Positions 23,868 to 31,034 of a stretch of 64,000 nucleotides of DNA are shown one piece after another. The DNA comes from DASXRA01 sp036558905. GTDB taxonomy: Bacteria > Actinomycetota > Actinomycetes > Mycobacteriales > Jatrophihabitantaceae. The notes beneath the pieces were generated by a model. That model saw only the letters and a program-made list of their open reading frames with translations, did not search any database and was not told the origin of the DNA. Every line of letters starts with the position of its first letter. The first letter of the stretch is position 1. The stretch covers positions 43,177 through 107,176 of the forward strand of contig DATBER010000029.1 in assembly GCA_036558905.1 (NCBI GenBank), read 5' to 3'. The position numbers and the translations under genes were made by a program.

Positions 23868-25226
23868 CTACATCGAGTTGATCAGCTTCTCGACGCGGTC
23901 GTCGACGCTGCGGTAGGGGTCCTTGCACAGCACTGTGCGCTGCGCCTGGTCGTTCAGCTTCAGGTGCACCCAGTCGACGGTGAAGTCGCGGCGACGCTCC
24001 TGGGCCCGGCGGATGAAGTCGCCGCGCAGCTTGGCCCGGGTGGTCTGCGGCGGCACGTTCTTGGCCTCGAACACGGTCAGGTCATTCGTCACGCGGTCGA
24101 CCAGGCCTCGGCGCTGCAGCAGGTAGTACAGGCCACGGCTGCGCTGGATGTCGTGGTAGGCCAGGTCGAGCTGGGCCACCCGCGGCGACGAGAGCGGCAG
24201 GCCGTGCTTGGACCGGTACCGCTCGATCAGCGCGTACTTGGTGGCCCAGTCGATCTCGCGGTCGATCTTCGACAGATCGTTCTGCTCGATCGCGTCGAGG
24301 GTGCGGCCCCACAGTTCGAGCACCCGCTTGGACGAGTCGTCGACGCCGGTGCGTTCGACGAAGTCCACAGCCTTGCTGTAGTACTCGCGCTGGATGTCGA
24401 GCGCGGACGCGGACCGCCCGGCCGCGAGGCGGACCTGGCGGGTGCCGGTCAGGTCGTGGGAGATCTCGCGGATGGCCCGGATCGGGTTCTCCAGGGCCAG
24501 ATCGCGGAACGTCACGCCGTGCTCGAGCATGCGCAGCACCAGGTCGGCCGACCCGACCTTGAGCATCGTCGTGCTCTCGTTCATGTTCGAGTCGCCGACG
24601 ATCACGTGCAGGCGGCGGTAGCGCTCGGCGTCGGCGTGCGGCTCGTCCCGGGTGTTGATGATCGGGCGGCTTCGCGTCGTTGCGGACGAGACGCCCTCCC
24701 AGATGTGCTCGGCCCGCTGGCTGACGCAGTAGACCGCGCCGCGCGGGGTCTGCAGCACCTTGCCGGCCCCGCAGATCAGCTGCCGGGTGACCAGGAACGG
24801 GATCAGCACATCGGCCATCCGGCTGAACTCGCCGTGCCGGCCGACCAGGTAGTTCTCGTGGCAGCCGTAGGAGTTACCGGCCGAGTCGGTGTTGTTCTTG
24901 AACAGGTAGATGTCGCCGGCGATGCCCTCGTCGTGCAGCCGCTTCTCGGCGTCGACCACGAGCCCTTCGAGGATGCGTTCGCCCGCCTTGTCGTGCGCGA
25001 CCAGCGAGGTCAGCGAGTCGCACTCGGGCGTGGCGTACTCGGGATGGCTGCCCACATCGAGATACAAGCGGGCGCCGTTGCGCAGGAACACGTTCGACGA
25101 GCGACCCCACGACACGACGCGCCGGAACAGGTAGCGCGCGACCTCGTCGGGCGACAGACGCCGCTGCCCATGGAACGTGCACGTGACGCCGTACTCGTTC
25201 TCGATGCCAAAGATCCGTCGGTGCAC
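23868..25226 (-). CDS. pafA: Pup-protein ligase PafA
   Basis: This 452-residue ligase uses ATP to phosphorylate the C-terminal Glu of Pup and attach it to substrate lysines. The carboxylate-amine-ligase fold is shown by the N-terminal metal-binding IFGIENEYGV, the catalytic Asp in RLYLDVGSHPEYATPE, the nucleotide-binding LFKNNTDSAGNSYGCHENYL and RPIINTRDEPHADAERYRRLHVIVGDSN. It lacks the roughly 40-residue loop present in Dop. Length equals that of the M. tuberculosis enzyme. The GTG at 25226 is separated by six bases from TAGGCT, implying a leaderless mRNA. It is 2 kb and several genes away from its M. tuberculosis neighbour pafB because DUF3866 and the phosphatase fusion intervene. Confidence 0.98.
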   Translation of the reverse strand: MHRRIFGIENEYGVTCTFHGQRRLSPDEVARYLFRRVVSWGRSSNVFLRNGARLYLDVGSHPEYATPECDSLTSLVAHDKAGERILEGLVVDAEKRLHDEGIAGDIYLFKNNTDSAGNSYGCHENYLVGRHGEFSRMADVLIPFLVTRQLICGAGKVLQTPRGAVYCVSQRAEHIWEGVSSATTRSRPIINTRDEPHADAERYRRLHVIVGDSNMNESTTMLKVGSADLVLRMLEHGVTFRDLALENPIRAIREISHDLTGTRQVRLAAGRSASALDIQREYYSKAVDFVERTGVDDSSKRVLELWGRTLDAIEQNDLSKIDREIDWATKYALIERYRSKHGLPLSSPRVAQLDLAYHDIQRSRGLYYLLQRRGLVDRVTNDLTVFEAKNVPPQTTRAKLRGDFIRRAQERRRDFTVDWVHLKLNDQAQRTVLCKDPYRSVDDRVEKLINSM

Positions 25227-25232
25227 ATCCCT

Positions 25233-25238
25233 AGCCTA
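25233..25238 (-). promoter_or_regulatory. -10 element of pafA
   Basis: TAGGCT on the minus strand ends six bases before the pafA GTG (25226). This is leaderless spacing. Confidence 0.5.
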
Positions 25239-25304
25239 TGCGTCCGACCGCGGTAGCACCCGACATTCCTACTTCGAGACGATGTCCGCGTCGTGTTCGC
25301 GCCG

Positions 25305-25310
25305 TAGCGT
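25305..25310 (+). promoter_or_regulatory. -10 element of the cytochrome P450 gene
   Basis: TAGCGT at 25305-25310 lies seven bases before the P450 ATG at 25318. This is leaderless spacing, divergent from the pafA promoter 66 bp away. Confidence 0.5.
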
Positions 25311-25317
25311 CCAGTTC

Positions 25318-26664
25318 ATGACCGGCGCGCCCGAGCTCAGCCCGATCCGACCCCGCCTGCTGACGAGCTGGGTCCTGGCCCACGGGCTGCCCCGGGTGGC
25401 CCTGTCGGCGGCGGCGCGTCGGGGCGACCCGATCGCCGGCACGGCGGTCGATCCGCACATCCGCGAGGACCCGTTTGCGACCTACGACCGGATCCGCGAC
25501 GAGGGGCCGCTTGTCGACGGCCGGCTGATGAGCGCGACGGCGACGCACGCCGTCGCCAACGAGGTGCTGCGCAGCGAGGCGTTCAGCGTGGTCCCGGATT
25601 TCGGCCGGCCGCTGCTGACCCGGATCTACGAGCGCATTGCCGACACGTCGTCGCCCGGGCCGGTCGATCCGCCGTCGCTGCTGGCCGTCGACCCGCCGCT
25701 GCATACGCGGCTGCGTCGCCCGGTGTCCAAGGTGTTCACCGCCCGGGCCCTGGCCGGCCTGCGGCCGCGCATCCGGGAGCTGGCCGACCAGCTGCTCGAC
25801 CGGGTGGCCGACCAGCCGCGCTTCGACCTGGTGGCCAGCTACGCCAAGGTGCTGCCGCTGGCGATGATCGCCGAGATCCTGGGCGTTCCGGGGCCGGTGC
25901 GCGACGAGGTGCAGCGCTTCGCGGACTCGGCGTCCGTCGCGCTGGACCCGGGCCTGTCGCTGCGCCAGTACCGCGAGGTCGACGCCGCCCTGCACCGCGC
26001 GCACGCGGTCGTCGCCGAGCACATCGCCGCCCTGCGCCGGAACCCGGGCAGCGACCTGCTCAGCCAGCTGGCCACGCTCGACGGCCCTGATCAGCTCGAC
26101 GACCGGGAGCTGCACACCACCGCGCTGCTGCTCATCGGGGCCGGCTTCGAGACGACGGTGAACCTGATCGCCAACGCCGTGGTGACCCTGCTCGACCACC
26201 CCGACCAGCTGGCCGCCCTGCGGGCCGACCCGAGCGGATGGGAGAACGCCGTCGAGGAGGTGCTGCGCTACGACTCCCCCGTGCAGGTCACTCTGCGCAC
26301 GGCCGCCCGCGACGTCGAGGTAGCCGGCCGGGTCGTCGCCCAGGGCCGCCCGGTACTGGTGATCCTCGGTGGCGCCAACCGCGACCCGGCCGTGTTCGCC
26401 GACCCGAACCGTTTCCACATCACCCGCGCCAACGCCCGCGAGCACCTGTCCTTCTCGGCCGGCGTGCACTTCTGCCTCGGCGCGATGCTGGCCCGGCTGG
26501 AGGGCGCGATCGCCCTCGAGGCCCTGTTCGACCGGTTCCCGGACCTGGCCGTCGCCGGTCCGCTCGTACGCCGGGGCACCCGAGTGCTGCGCGGGTACGA
26601 CGTGGTGCCGGTCCGCTCGGGCGCCGCCGACCGCCTTGACCGGGCAGCCGGCGCTACAGGTTGA
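25318..26664 (+). CDS. cytochrome P450
   Basis: This 448-residue P450 has the I-helix oxygen-binding motif (IGAGFETT), the ExxR pair in AVEEVLRYDSP, and the heme loop FSAGVHFCLGAM with the proximal Cys. The N-terminus (HIREDPFATYDRIRDEGPL) is that of soluble bacterial class I P450s, which need a ferredoxin and a reductase. A small ferredoxin is encoded at 38.5 kb but is not adjacent. The substrate is unknown. Its last 11 bp overlap the end of the convergent anti-sigma-factor gene. Leaderless start as noted for its promoter. Confidence 0.93.
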   Translation: MTGAPELSPIRPRLLTSWVLAHGLPRVALSAAARRGDPIAGTAVDPHIREDPFATYDRIRDEGPLVDGRLMSATATHAVANEVLRSEAFSVVPDFGRPLLTRIYERIADTSSPGPVDPPSLLAVDPPLHTRLRRPVSKVFTARALAGLRPRIRELADQLLDRVADQPRFDLVASYAKVLPLAMIAEILGVPGPVRDEVQRFADSASVALDPGLSLRQYREVDAALHRAHAVVAEHIAALRRNPGSDLLSQLATLDGPDQLDDRELHTTALLLIGAGFETTVNLIANAVVTLLDHPDQLAALRADPSGWENAVEEVLRYDSPVQVTLRTAARDVEVAGRVVAQGRPVLVILGGANRDPAVFADPNRFHITRANAREHLSFSAGVHFCLGAMLARLEGAIALEALFDRFPDLAVAGPLVRRGTRVLRGYDVVPVRSGAADRLDRAAGATG

Positions 26665-27301
26665 GCGCCAGCAGCGCGTGCTGGCCGTCGACCGACGTGA
26701 TCTGCACCGAGGCGATCTGGTCGATGGGCATCGAGGTGCCGGTCTCGTAGTCGGCGGTCTTGCCCGGAAGGAGGTTCCAGCTGCCGAGCTTCTCGGCCTG
26801 ACCGTGCCGGGGCACGACCACCACCGCGTAGGAGCGGGTCTCGGACTGGGCCTCGTAGTACTTGCACTCGACCTCGATGCGGGTCCCCCAGCCGACCGAG
26901 CGCACCTCGGCCGTCGCCTTGATCGGCGCGTTCGAGACGGCCTGCATCGCGACCGGATGGTGGCTCGGCTGGTCCGGTCGGGTGGCGATCAGGATGACCG
27001 CGGCGATGCACGCGGCCGCGGCGGCGGTCAGCCCGCTGAGGATCCAGTGCCGGCGGTTGCGCTCGCGGCGGACCCGCCGCTCCAGGGCCGGCAGCAGCGA
27101 GGCCGGCGGTGGCTCGTCGTCGAGCACCGACGGGGAGACCGAGGCCAGCGCCTGCGGCAGGACCTGCAGGTCACGCACCGACGCCGCGCAGGCGTCGCAG
27201 GTGGCCAGATGGGCTTCGTAAGCGCGGCGGTCGTCATCGGAGAGGGCGCCGAGCACGTACGCGCCGTCATACATCTCGAACGGATCGACGCTCTGGCTCA
27301 T
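26654..27301 (-). CDS. zinc-finger anti-sigma factor (RslA-like)
   Basis: This 215-residue single-pass membrane protein has a cytoplasmic anti-sigma zinc finger with the HLATCDAC motif (HxxxCxxC) near residues 31-38, and one membrane helix near residues 87-107. The extracytoplasmic domain of about 105 residues resembles the RskA/RslA sensory domain (YAVVVVPRHGQAEKLGSWNLLPGKTADYE in part). It should hold the adjacent sigma factor inactive until an envelope or redox signal releases it. The ATG at 27301 overlaps the sigma-factor stop (ATGA), which ensures coupled synthesis. In M. tuberculosis the corresponding pair is SigL-RslA. Confidence 0.9.
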   Translation of the reverse strand: MSQSVDPFEMYDGAYVLGALSDDDRRAYEAHLATCDACAASVRDLQVLPQALASVSPSVLDDEPPPASLLPALERRVRRERNRRHWILSGLTAAAAACIAAVILIATRPDQPSHHPVAMQAVSNAPIKATAEVRSVGWGTRIEVECKYYEAQSETRSYAVVVVPRHGQAEKLGSWNLLPGKTADYETGTSMPIDQIASVQITSVDGQHALLALNL

Positions 27302-27807
27302 CGCACACCTCCCAACTCGTCCAGGGCCAGCCGCAGAGCGCGCAGGGCGTAGTGCGCGCGGGACTTGACCGTGCCTTCGGGCACGCCCAGCCGGTGGGCC
27401 GCTTCGGCCACCGTCGATCCACGGTAATAGCACTCCAGGATGACCTGACGGTGCTCGAGGGAAAGCTGCCGCAACGCCGCCGTCACGACGGCCGCGTCAG
27501 CCGTGCCCGCCGTCGGGTCGGCCACCTGCAGCTCGGGCGGCTCGGCGGTGACGACCTCGTGTCGGTTGCGCGAGGTGCGCCAGTCGTCGATGACGATGCG
27601 CCGGGCCACCGTGAACAGCCAGGCGCGCGCCGAGCCCTCGGACTGGTCGAGCACCTGCGGATGCTTCCAGGCCCGCAACATCGTCTCCTGGACGACGTCC
27701 TCAGCTCGGGCCCGGTCGCCCCCGGTGAGATGCACGGCATAGGACCACAACGCTCGGGCGTGCTGATCGTGCAGCGCGCGCATGAGCTCGGCGTCGCTGG
27801 TGGGCAC
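27298..27807 (-). CDS. ECF sigma factor, SigL-like
   Basis: This 169-residue ECF sigma factor contains region 2 (DQHARALWSYAVHLTGG, RAEDVVQETMLRAWKHPQVLD, RAWLFTVARRIVIDDWR) and region 4 (LSLEHRQVILECYYRGSTVAEAAHRLGVPEGTVKSRAHYALRAL in part). Its sequence is closest in pattern to the SigL/SigK type. The GTG at 27807 is preferred because AGGAG lies four bases upstream; a GTG at 27861 would add 18 residues. It lies downstream of a membrane-protein gene on the same strand and upstream of its anti-sigma factor. Promoters matching the SigL consensus precede this operon and the divergent Rieske gene, so autoregulation is likely. Confidence 0.92.
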   Translation of the reverse strand: MPTSDAELMRALHDQHARALWSYAVHLTGGDRARAEDVVQETMLRAWKHPQVLDQSEGSARAWLFTVARRIVIDDWRTSRNRHEVVTAEPPELQVADPTAGTADAAVVTAALRQLSLEHRQVILECYYRGSTVAEAAHRLGVPEGTVKSRAHYALRALRLALDELGGVR

Positions 27808-27881
27808 ACCACTCCTGCTGGCTCGGGACGTTGCGACGCGGTTACTGGGCGCGTCTGTCACCGTGAAGTGTGCCCCGCCGG

Positions 27882-28319
27882 TCAGGCCCGGCGCGAGTGC
27901 TGCCACGACATCCATGCCGCAATGACTCCGAACACGAGTGCGACGTACTCGGCGACCTCGGCCAGGGCCTGGGGTTCGCCCGACGCGACTTCCTTGAAGT
28001 TGAACAGCCCAATCGTCACGGACAGGTAGAAGGCGACAAGCGTCGCCGCCCCGAACCCGGCCGCGGCCAGGGCCGGCAGCCAGTGCCGCCAGCAGATGAG
28101 CACCAGACCGATGACCAGCCCGCCGATCGCGTTCAGCAGGAACAGCGGGCCGATCGTGTCGACCTCCCGGAATCCCTGGGCGTACCACAGATCGAAGTGC
28201 ACCTCGGCGGACAGCAGCACCCCCGCGGCGGCCAGGCCGCGCATCAGGTCGATGACGACTCGGGAGCGGTGGATGGTTATGGGTGCGAGCCACGGCCGGC
28301 TCGGTGCGTGCACGGACAT
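27882..28319 (-). CDS. four-helix membrane protein co-transcribed with the SigL-like factor
   Basis: This 145-residue membrane protein has four hydrophobic helices (residues about 23-43, 56-76, 83-105 and 121-139). I do not recognise a named family with certainty; the pattern resembles small DoxX/DUF4383-like membrane proteins. The ATG at 28319 follows GAGGAGG at ideal spacing. The gap to the sigma-factor gene is 74 bp (20 bp to its alternative start), so the two are probably one transcript. The upstream region contains TGAACC-N16-CGTG, the promoter type read by SigL, placing this protein in the sigma factor's regulon. A role in membrane redox or quinone chemistry beside the Rieske protein is speculation. 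Confidence 0.8.
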   Translation of the reverse strand: MSVHAPSRPWLAPITIHRSRVVIDLMRGLAAAGVLLSAEVHFDLWYAQGFREVDTIGPLFLLNAIGGLVIGLVLICWRHWLPALAAAGFGAATLVAFYLSVTIGLFNFKEVASGEPQALAEVAEYVALVFGVIAAWMSWQHSRRA

Positions 28320-28347
28320 TTAAATCCTCCTCAGTTCACTGTCCGTA

Positions 28348-28373
28348 CACGCAGCCCGACCCCATTCGGTTCA
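28348..28373 (-). promoter_or_regulatory. SigL-type promoter of the membrane protein - sigma - anti-sigma operon
   Basis: On the minus strand TGAACC (28373-28368) is followed by 16 bases and CGTG (28351-28348). This matches the SigL consensus TGAACC-N16-18-CGTG. It lies 29 bp before the ATG at 28319. Confidence 0.75.
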
Positions 28374-28377
28374 GAGT

Positions 28378-28403
28378 TGAACCGCCCCGGCCCCCGAGCC
28401 GTG
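28378..28403 (+). promoter_or_regulatory. SigL-type promoter of the Rieske lipoprotein gene
   Basis: TGAACC (28378-28383), 16 bases and CGTG (28400-28403) match the SigL consensus. The site is 39 bp before the GTG at 28443. Its -35 is back to back with that of the divergent promoter, four bases apart. Confidence 0.75.
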
Positions 28404-28442
28404 CACATACGCGACAAGATTCGACAACGTGGAGGCTGCGCA

Positions 28443-28895
28443 GTGCGCATTGACTCAACCGTTACCCGCCGTAGTGTTCTCGCGGCGGGCGCTGCGGGCG
28501 CGGGGGCCGTGGCTCTGGCCGCGTGCAGCTCGAGTTCATCGAGGGGCGACACGCCGCTCGGCACCGGCGGCAATGGCGGCGGCGACACGTCGGCGGTCGC
28601 GGATGCCCCTTTGGCGAAGCTGGCCGACATTGAAGTGGGCAAGTGCGTGTCGGCGAAACTGCCCGACGGGAAGGCGGCCATCGTGTCTCGGCCGACCTCG
28701 GACTCCGCCGTGGCGTTCAGCGCCAAGTGCACGCACATGGGCTGCACCGTCCAGCCGGCCGGCAACGAGTTGCATTGCCCGTGCCACGGCTCGAAGTACA
28801 ACGCGCTGACCGGCGCGGTGATTCACGGCCCGGCGCCCGAGCCGCTGCCGAAGATCAACGTGCAGGTGACGAACGGCGAGGTCGTGACCAGCTGA
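28443..28895 (+). CDS. Tat-type Rieske [2Fe-2S] lipoprotein
   Basis: This 150-residue exported protein has a twin-arginine signal (TRRSVLAAG, residues 8-16) ending in a lipobox (LAAC, Cys28), so it should be exported folded by Tat and lipid-anchored outside. A Ser/Gly-rich linker leads to a Rieske domain. The cluster ligands are Cys96 and His98 (CTHMGC) and Cys112 and His115 (CPCHGS), with Cys101 and Cys114 positioned for the usual disulfide. It is a small stand-alone electron carrier, not a cytochrome bc subunit. The GTG at 28443 follows a GGAGG at 28431-28435. It is divergent from the SigL-like operon and shares matching promoter elements with it. Confidence 0.92.
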   Translation: MRIDSTVTRRSVLAAGAAGAGAVALAACSSSSSRGDTPLGTGGNGGGDTSAVADAPLAKLADIEVGKCVSAKLPDGKAAIVSRPTSDSAVAFSAKCTHMGCTVQPAGNELHCPCHGSKYNALTGAVIHGPAPEPLPKINVQVTNGEVVTS

Positions 28896-28898
28896 GCG

Positions 28899-29714
28899 TT
28901 ACGACGGGGTGTCGCCGTTGTTCCCGGCGGCGCCGCCGTCCTGGTTCTGGGCCTCGCCCTGGTCGTGCGGCGGAGTGTCGGCCGGGGCCGGCTCGGCCGG
29001 TGCGGCGCCGGTGGTGGTCCCGGACGGAACCAGCGAGGTGAGCGCCGCGCCCTGGATGCGCTTGAACTTGCGGCTCCCCCGCGTGCGGTCGAGGACGGCC
29101 ACCTCGAGCTGATTGGCCGGCAGGGTGCGCGGCGCGCCGTTGCCGCCGACCGAACCGAGCCCGCGAACGGCCACCCCGAGCGCGCTCTGCAGATCGAGGC
29201 CTTCGGTGAACGTGCGGCGCAGCTCGGCGGTCAACGCGTCGGCCTGCCCGCCCATGACCAGGAAGCTGGGCTCGTCGATGATCGTGCCGTCGTAGGAGAT
29301 GCGATACATCTGGTCGTCGTCCGACCCCTCGCCCACGCCGGCGACGCACAGCTCGACCTCGTAGGGCTTCTGCTGCTCGGTGAAGATGGACCCCAGCGTC
29401 TGGGCGTAGGCGTTGGCCAGCGCCCGGGCGGTGACGTCGCGCCGGTCGTAGGAGTAGCCGCGCATGTCGGCCAGTCGGATGCCGGCCACCCGCAGGTTCT
29501 CGAACTCGTGGTACATCCCGACCGCGGCGAAACCGATCCGGTCGTAGATCTCGCTGACCTTGTGCAGGGCCGAGCTGGCGTTCTCGGCGACGAACAGCAC
29601 GCCGTCGGTGTACCTGGACACCACGACGCTGCGCCCGCGTGCGATGCCCTTGCGCGCGTACTCGGAACGGTCGCGCATGATCTGCTCGGGCGACGCGTAG
29701 AACGGCATCGTCAT
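28899..29714 (-). CDS. prcA: proteasome alpha subunit PrcA
   Basis: This 271-residue structural subunit forms the outer rings and gate of the 20S proteasome. It starts MTMPFYASPEQIMRDRSEYA, the gating N-terminus, and has no Thr active site. The conserved alpha features RKGIARGRSVV, LFVAENASSALHKVSEIYDRIGFAA and RGYSYDRRDVTARALANAYAQTLG are visible. The last 45 residues are Pro/Gly/Asp-rich and acidic, probably disordered, and longer than in M. tuberculosis. The ATG at 29714 lies 48 bp after the prcB stop with GGAG upstream, so it is the last gene of pup-prcB-prcA. Its stop is 3 bp from that of the convergent Rieske gene. Confidence 0.97.
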   Translation of the reverse strand: MTMPFYASPEQIMRDRSEYARKGIARGRSVVVSRYTDGVLFVAENASSALHKVSEIYDRIGFAAVGMYHEFENLRVAGIRLADMRGYSYDRRDVTARALANAYAQTLGSIFTEQQKPYEVELCVAGVGEGSDDDQMYRISYDGTIIDEPSFLVMGGQADALTAELRRTFTEGLDLQSALGVAVRGLGSVGGNGAPRTLPANQLEVAVLDRTRGSRKFKRIQGAALTSLVPSGTTTGAAPAEPAPADTPPHDQGEAQNQDGGAAGNNGDTPS

Positions 29715-29762
29715 GGTGGTGGTCTCCGGTCGATGGGTCGGGTTCGGGTGGAAGTGGCGGCG

Positions 29763-30599
29763 TCAGGTGCCGGGCTGATTGCGGCGCTCGTCGACGATGG
29801 CCCGCACGACGACGTCCAGGTCGGAGTCGGGGACGCGCCGGGTGCCCTCGGCGTCGGCCAGCATCACAACCGGGAAGATCTGCCGGACCAGGTCGGGGCC
29901 GCCGGTGGCCGAGTCGTCGTCGGCCGCGTCGTAGACCGCCTCGACCGTGACCCGCACGACCTCGTCGGCGGACAGGCGCGGGCGCCAGCGCTTCTTCAAC
30001 GACGACTTGGCGAACGGCGACCCCGAGCCGACGGAGTCGAAGTAGCGCTCCGGGTAGCACCCGCCGGCCACGTCGAAGCTGAAGATCTTCCCGGCGGTGG
30101 CGGGGTCGGCCGCCGCGGTGTCGAAGCCGGCGAAGATCGGGACGACGGCCAGTCCCTGCATGGCCAGGCCCAGGTTGCCGCGCAGCATGGTGGCCAGCCG
30201 GTTGGCCTTGCCGTCGAGGGTCAGCTCGGTGCCTTCGATCTTCTCGTAGTGCTCGAGCTCGACCTGGTACAGCCGCACCACCTCGATGCCGATGCCGGCC
30301 GTACCGGCCGCCCCGATGAGCGTGTAGTCGTCGGCGGCGACGACCTTCTCGATGTCGCGCTGGGCGATCAGGTTGCCCATGGTGGCTCGCCGGTCGCCGG
30401 CCATGACGACGCCGCCGTCGTAAACGGCGGCGACGATCGTGGTGCCATGCGGCGCAATGTCGCTCGCCAGCTGCGGCTTGGGCAGGAGCTCGGGCGCGGT
30501 CGCACTGAGGAACGCGGTGAACGACGACGACCCGGGCGACATTGCGTAGCGCAGCACGCCAGGAAAGGCGTCTGCGCCGCTGAACCGGTCGATGCTCAC
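29763..30599 (-). CDS. prcB: proteasome beta subunit PrcB
   Basis: This 278-residue catalytic subunit is made with a 52-residue propeptide. Autocleavage at HG/TTIVAA exposes Thr53 as the N-terminal nucleophile. In mature numbering, Asp17 (AGDRR) and Lys33 (RDIEKVV) of the active site are conserved. Further family marks are ELEHYEKIEGTELT, GSGSPFAKSSLKK and YDAADDDSATGGPDLVRQIFP. The GTG at 30599 has AGGAG upstream; longer readings from 30668 are not needed. It lies 92 bp downstream of pup on the same strand and upstream of prcA, the standard actinobacterial order. Confidence 0.97.
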   Translation of the reverse strand: MSIDRFSGADAFPGVLRYAMSPGSSSFTAFLSATAPELLPKPQLASDIAPHGTTIVAAVYDGGVVMAGDRRATMGNLIAQRDIEKVVAADDYTLIGAAGTAGIGIEVVRLYQVELEHYEKIEGTELTLDGKANRLATMLRGNLGLAMQGLAVVPIFAGFDTAAADPATAGKIFSFDVAGGCYPERYFDSVGSGSPFAKSSLKKRWRPRLSADEVVRVTVEAVYDAADDDSATGGPDLVRQIFPVVMLADAEGTRRVPDSDLDVVVRAIVDERRNQPGT

Positions 30600-30691
30600 G
30601 GCGCTCCTGTCACTTGCCGGTCGGGTTGCTGATGACGACCCTACCGATCCGGACCTGAGCCGTGACACCGATGGGCCGGCGACGCAGCGGC

Positions 30692-30898
30692 TTACTGGCC
30701 GCCCTTCTGGACGAACGACCGGACGAAGTCCTCGGCGTTTGTCTCGAGCACGTCGTCGATCTCGTCGAGCAGCGCGTCGACGTCCTCGGTGAGCTTCTCC
30801 TGGCGTTCGGCGACGTCGGACGAGCTCTCGACCTCGACCTCGTCGACCTCGTCAGGCTGGCGTTGCGGCCGGGTCTGGCCGCCTTCGTGAGTGGGCAT
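30692..30898 (-). CDS. pup: prokaryotic ubiquitin-like protein Pup
   Basis: This 68-residue intrinsically disordered modifier is Asp/Glu-rich in its centre (DVDALLDEIDDVLETN) and ends FVRSFVQKGGQ. Because the last residue is Gln, Dop must deamidate it to Glu before PafA can ligate it. The helix-forming part at residues about 26-55 is what Mpa's coiled coil binds. The ATG at 30898 has AGGGGAG upstream. It is first in the pup-prcB-prcA unit. Unlike in M. tuberculosis, dop is not adjacent: a GGDEF gene and a 418-bp intergenic region lie between. Confidence 0.98.
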   Translation of the reverse strand: MPTHEGGQTRPQRQPDEVDEVEVESSSDVAERQEKLTEDVDALLDEIDDVLETNAEDFVRSFVQKGGQ

Positions 30899-30928
30899 GT
30901 CGGCTCCCCTCGCTTTGGACCGACATTC

Positions 30929-30934
30929 ACCCTA
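30929..30934 (-). promoter_or_regulatory. candidate -10 element of pup-prcBA
   Basis: TAGGGT on the minus strand lies 30 bp before the pup ATG. The mpa gene has the same hexamer 36 bp before its ATG. No good -35 was found for either. Confidence 0.35.
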
Positions 30935-31034
30935 GCTCGACGGGATGACGGTCGGGTTGCGACGTTCAGGTGGATGTCGCCTGCCATGCATACCGGGTGG
31001 TCCTTCCGGACACCAGCAGTAGCCGGGGCGTGTC

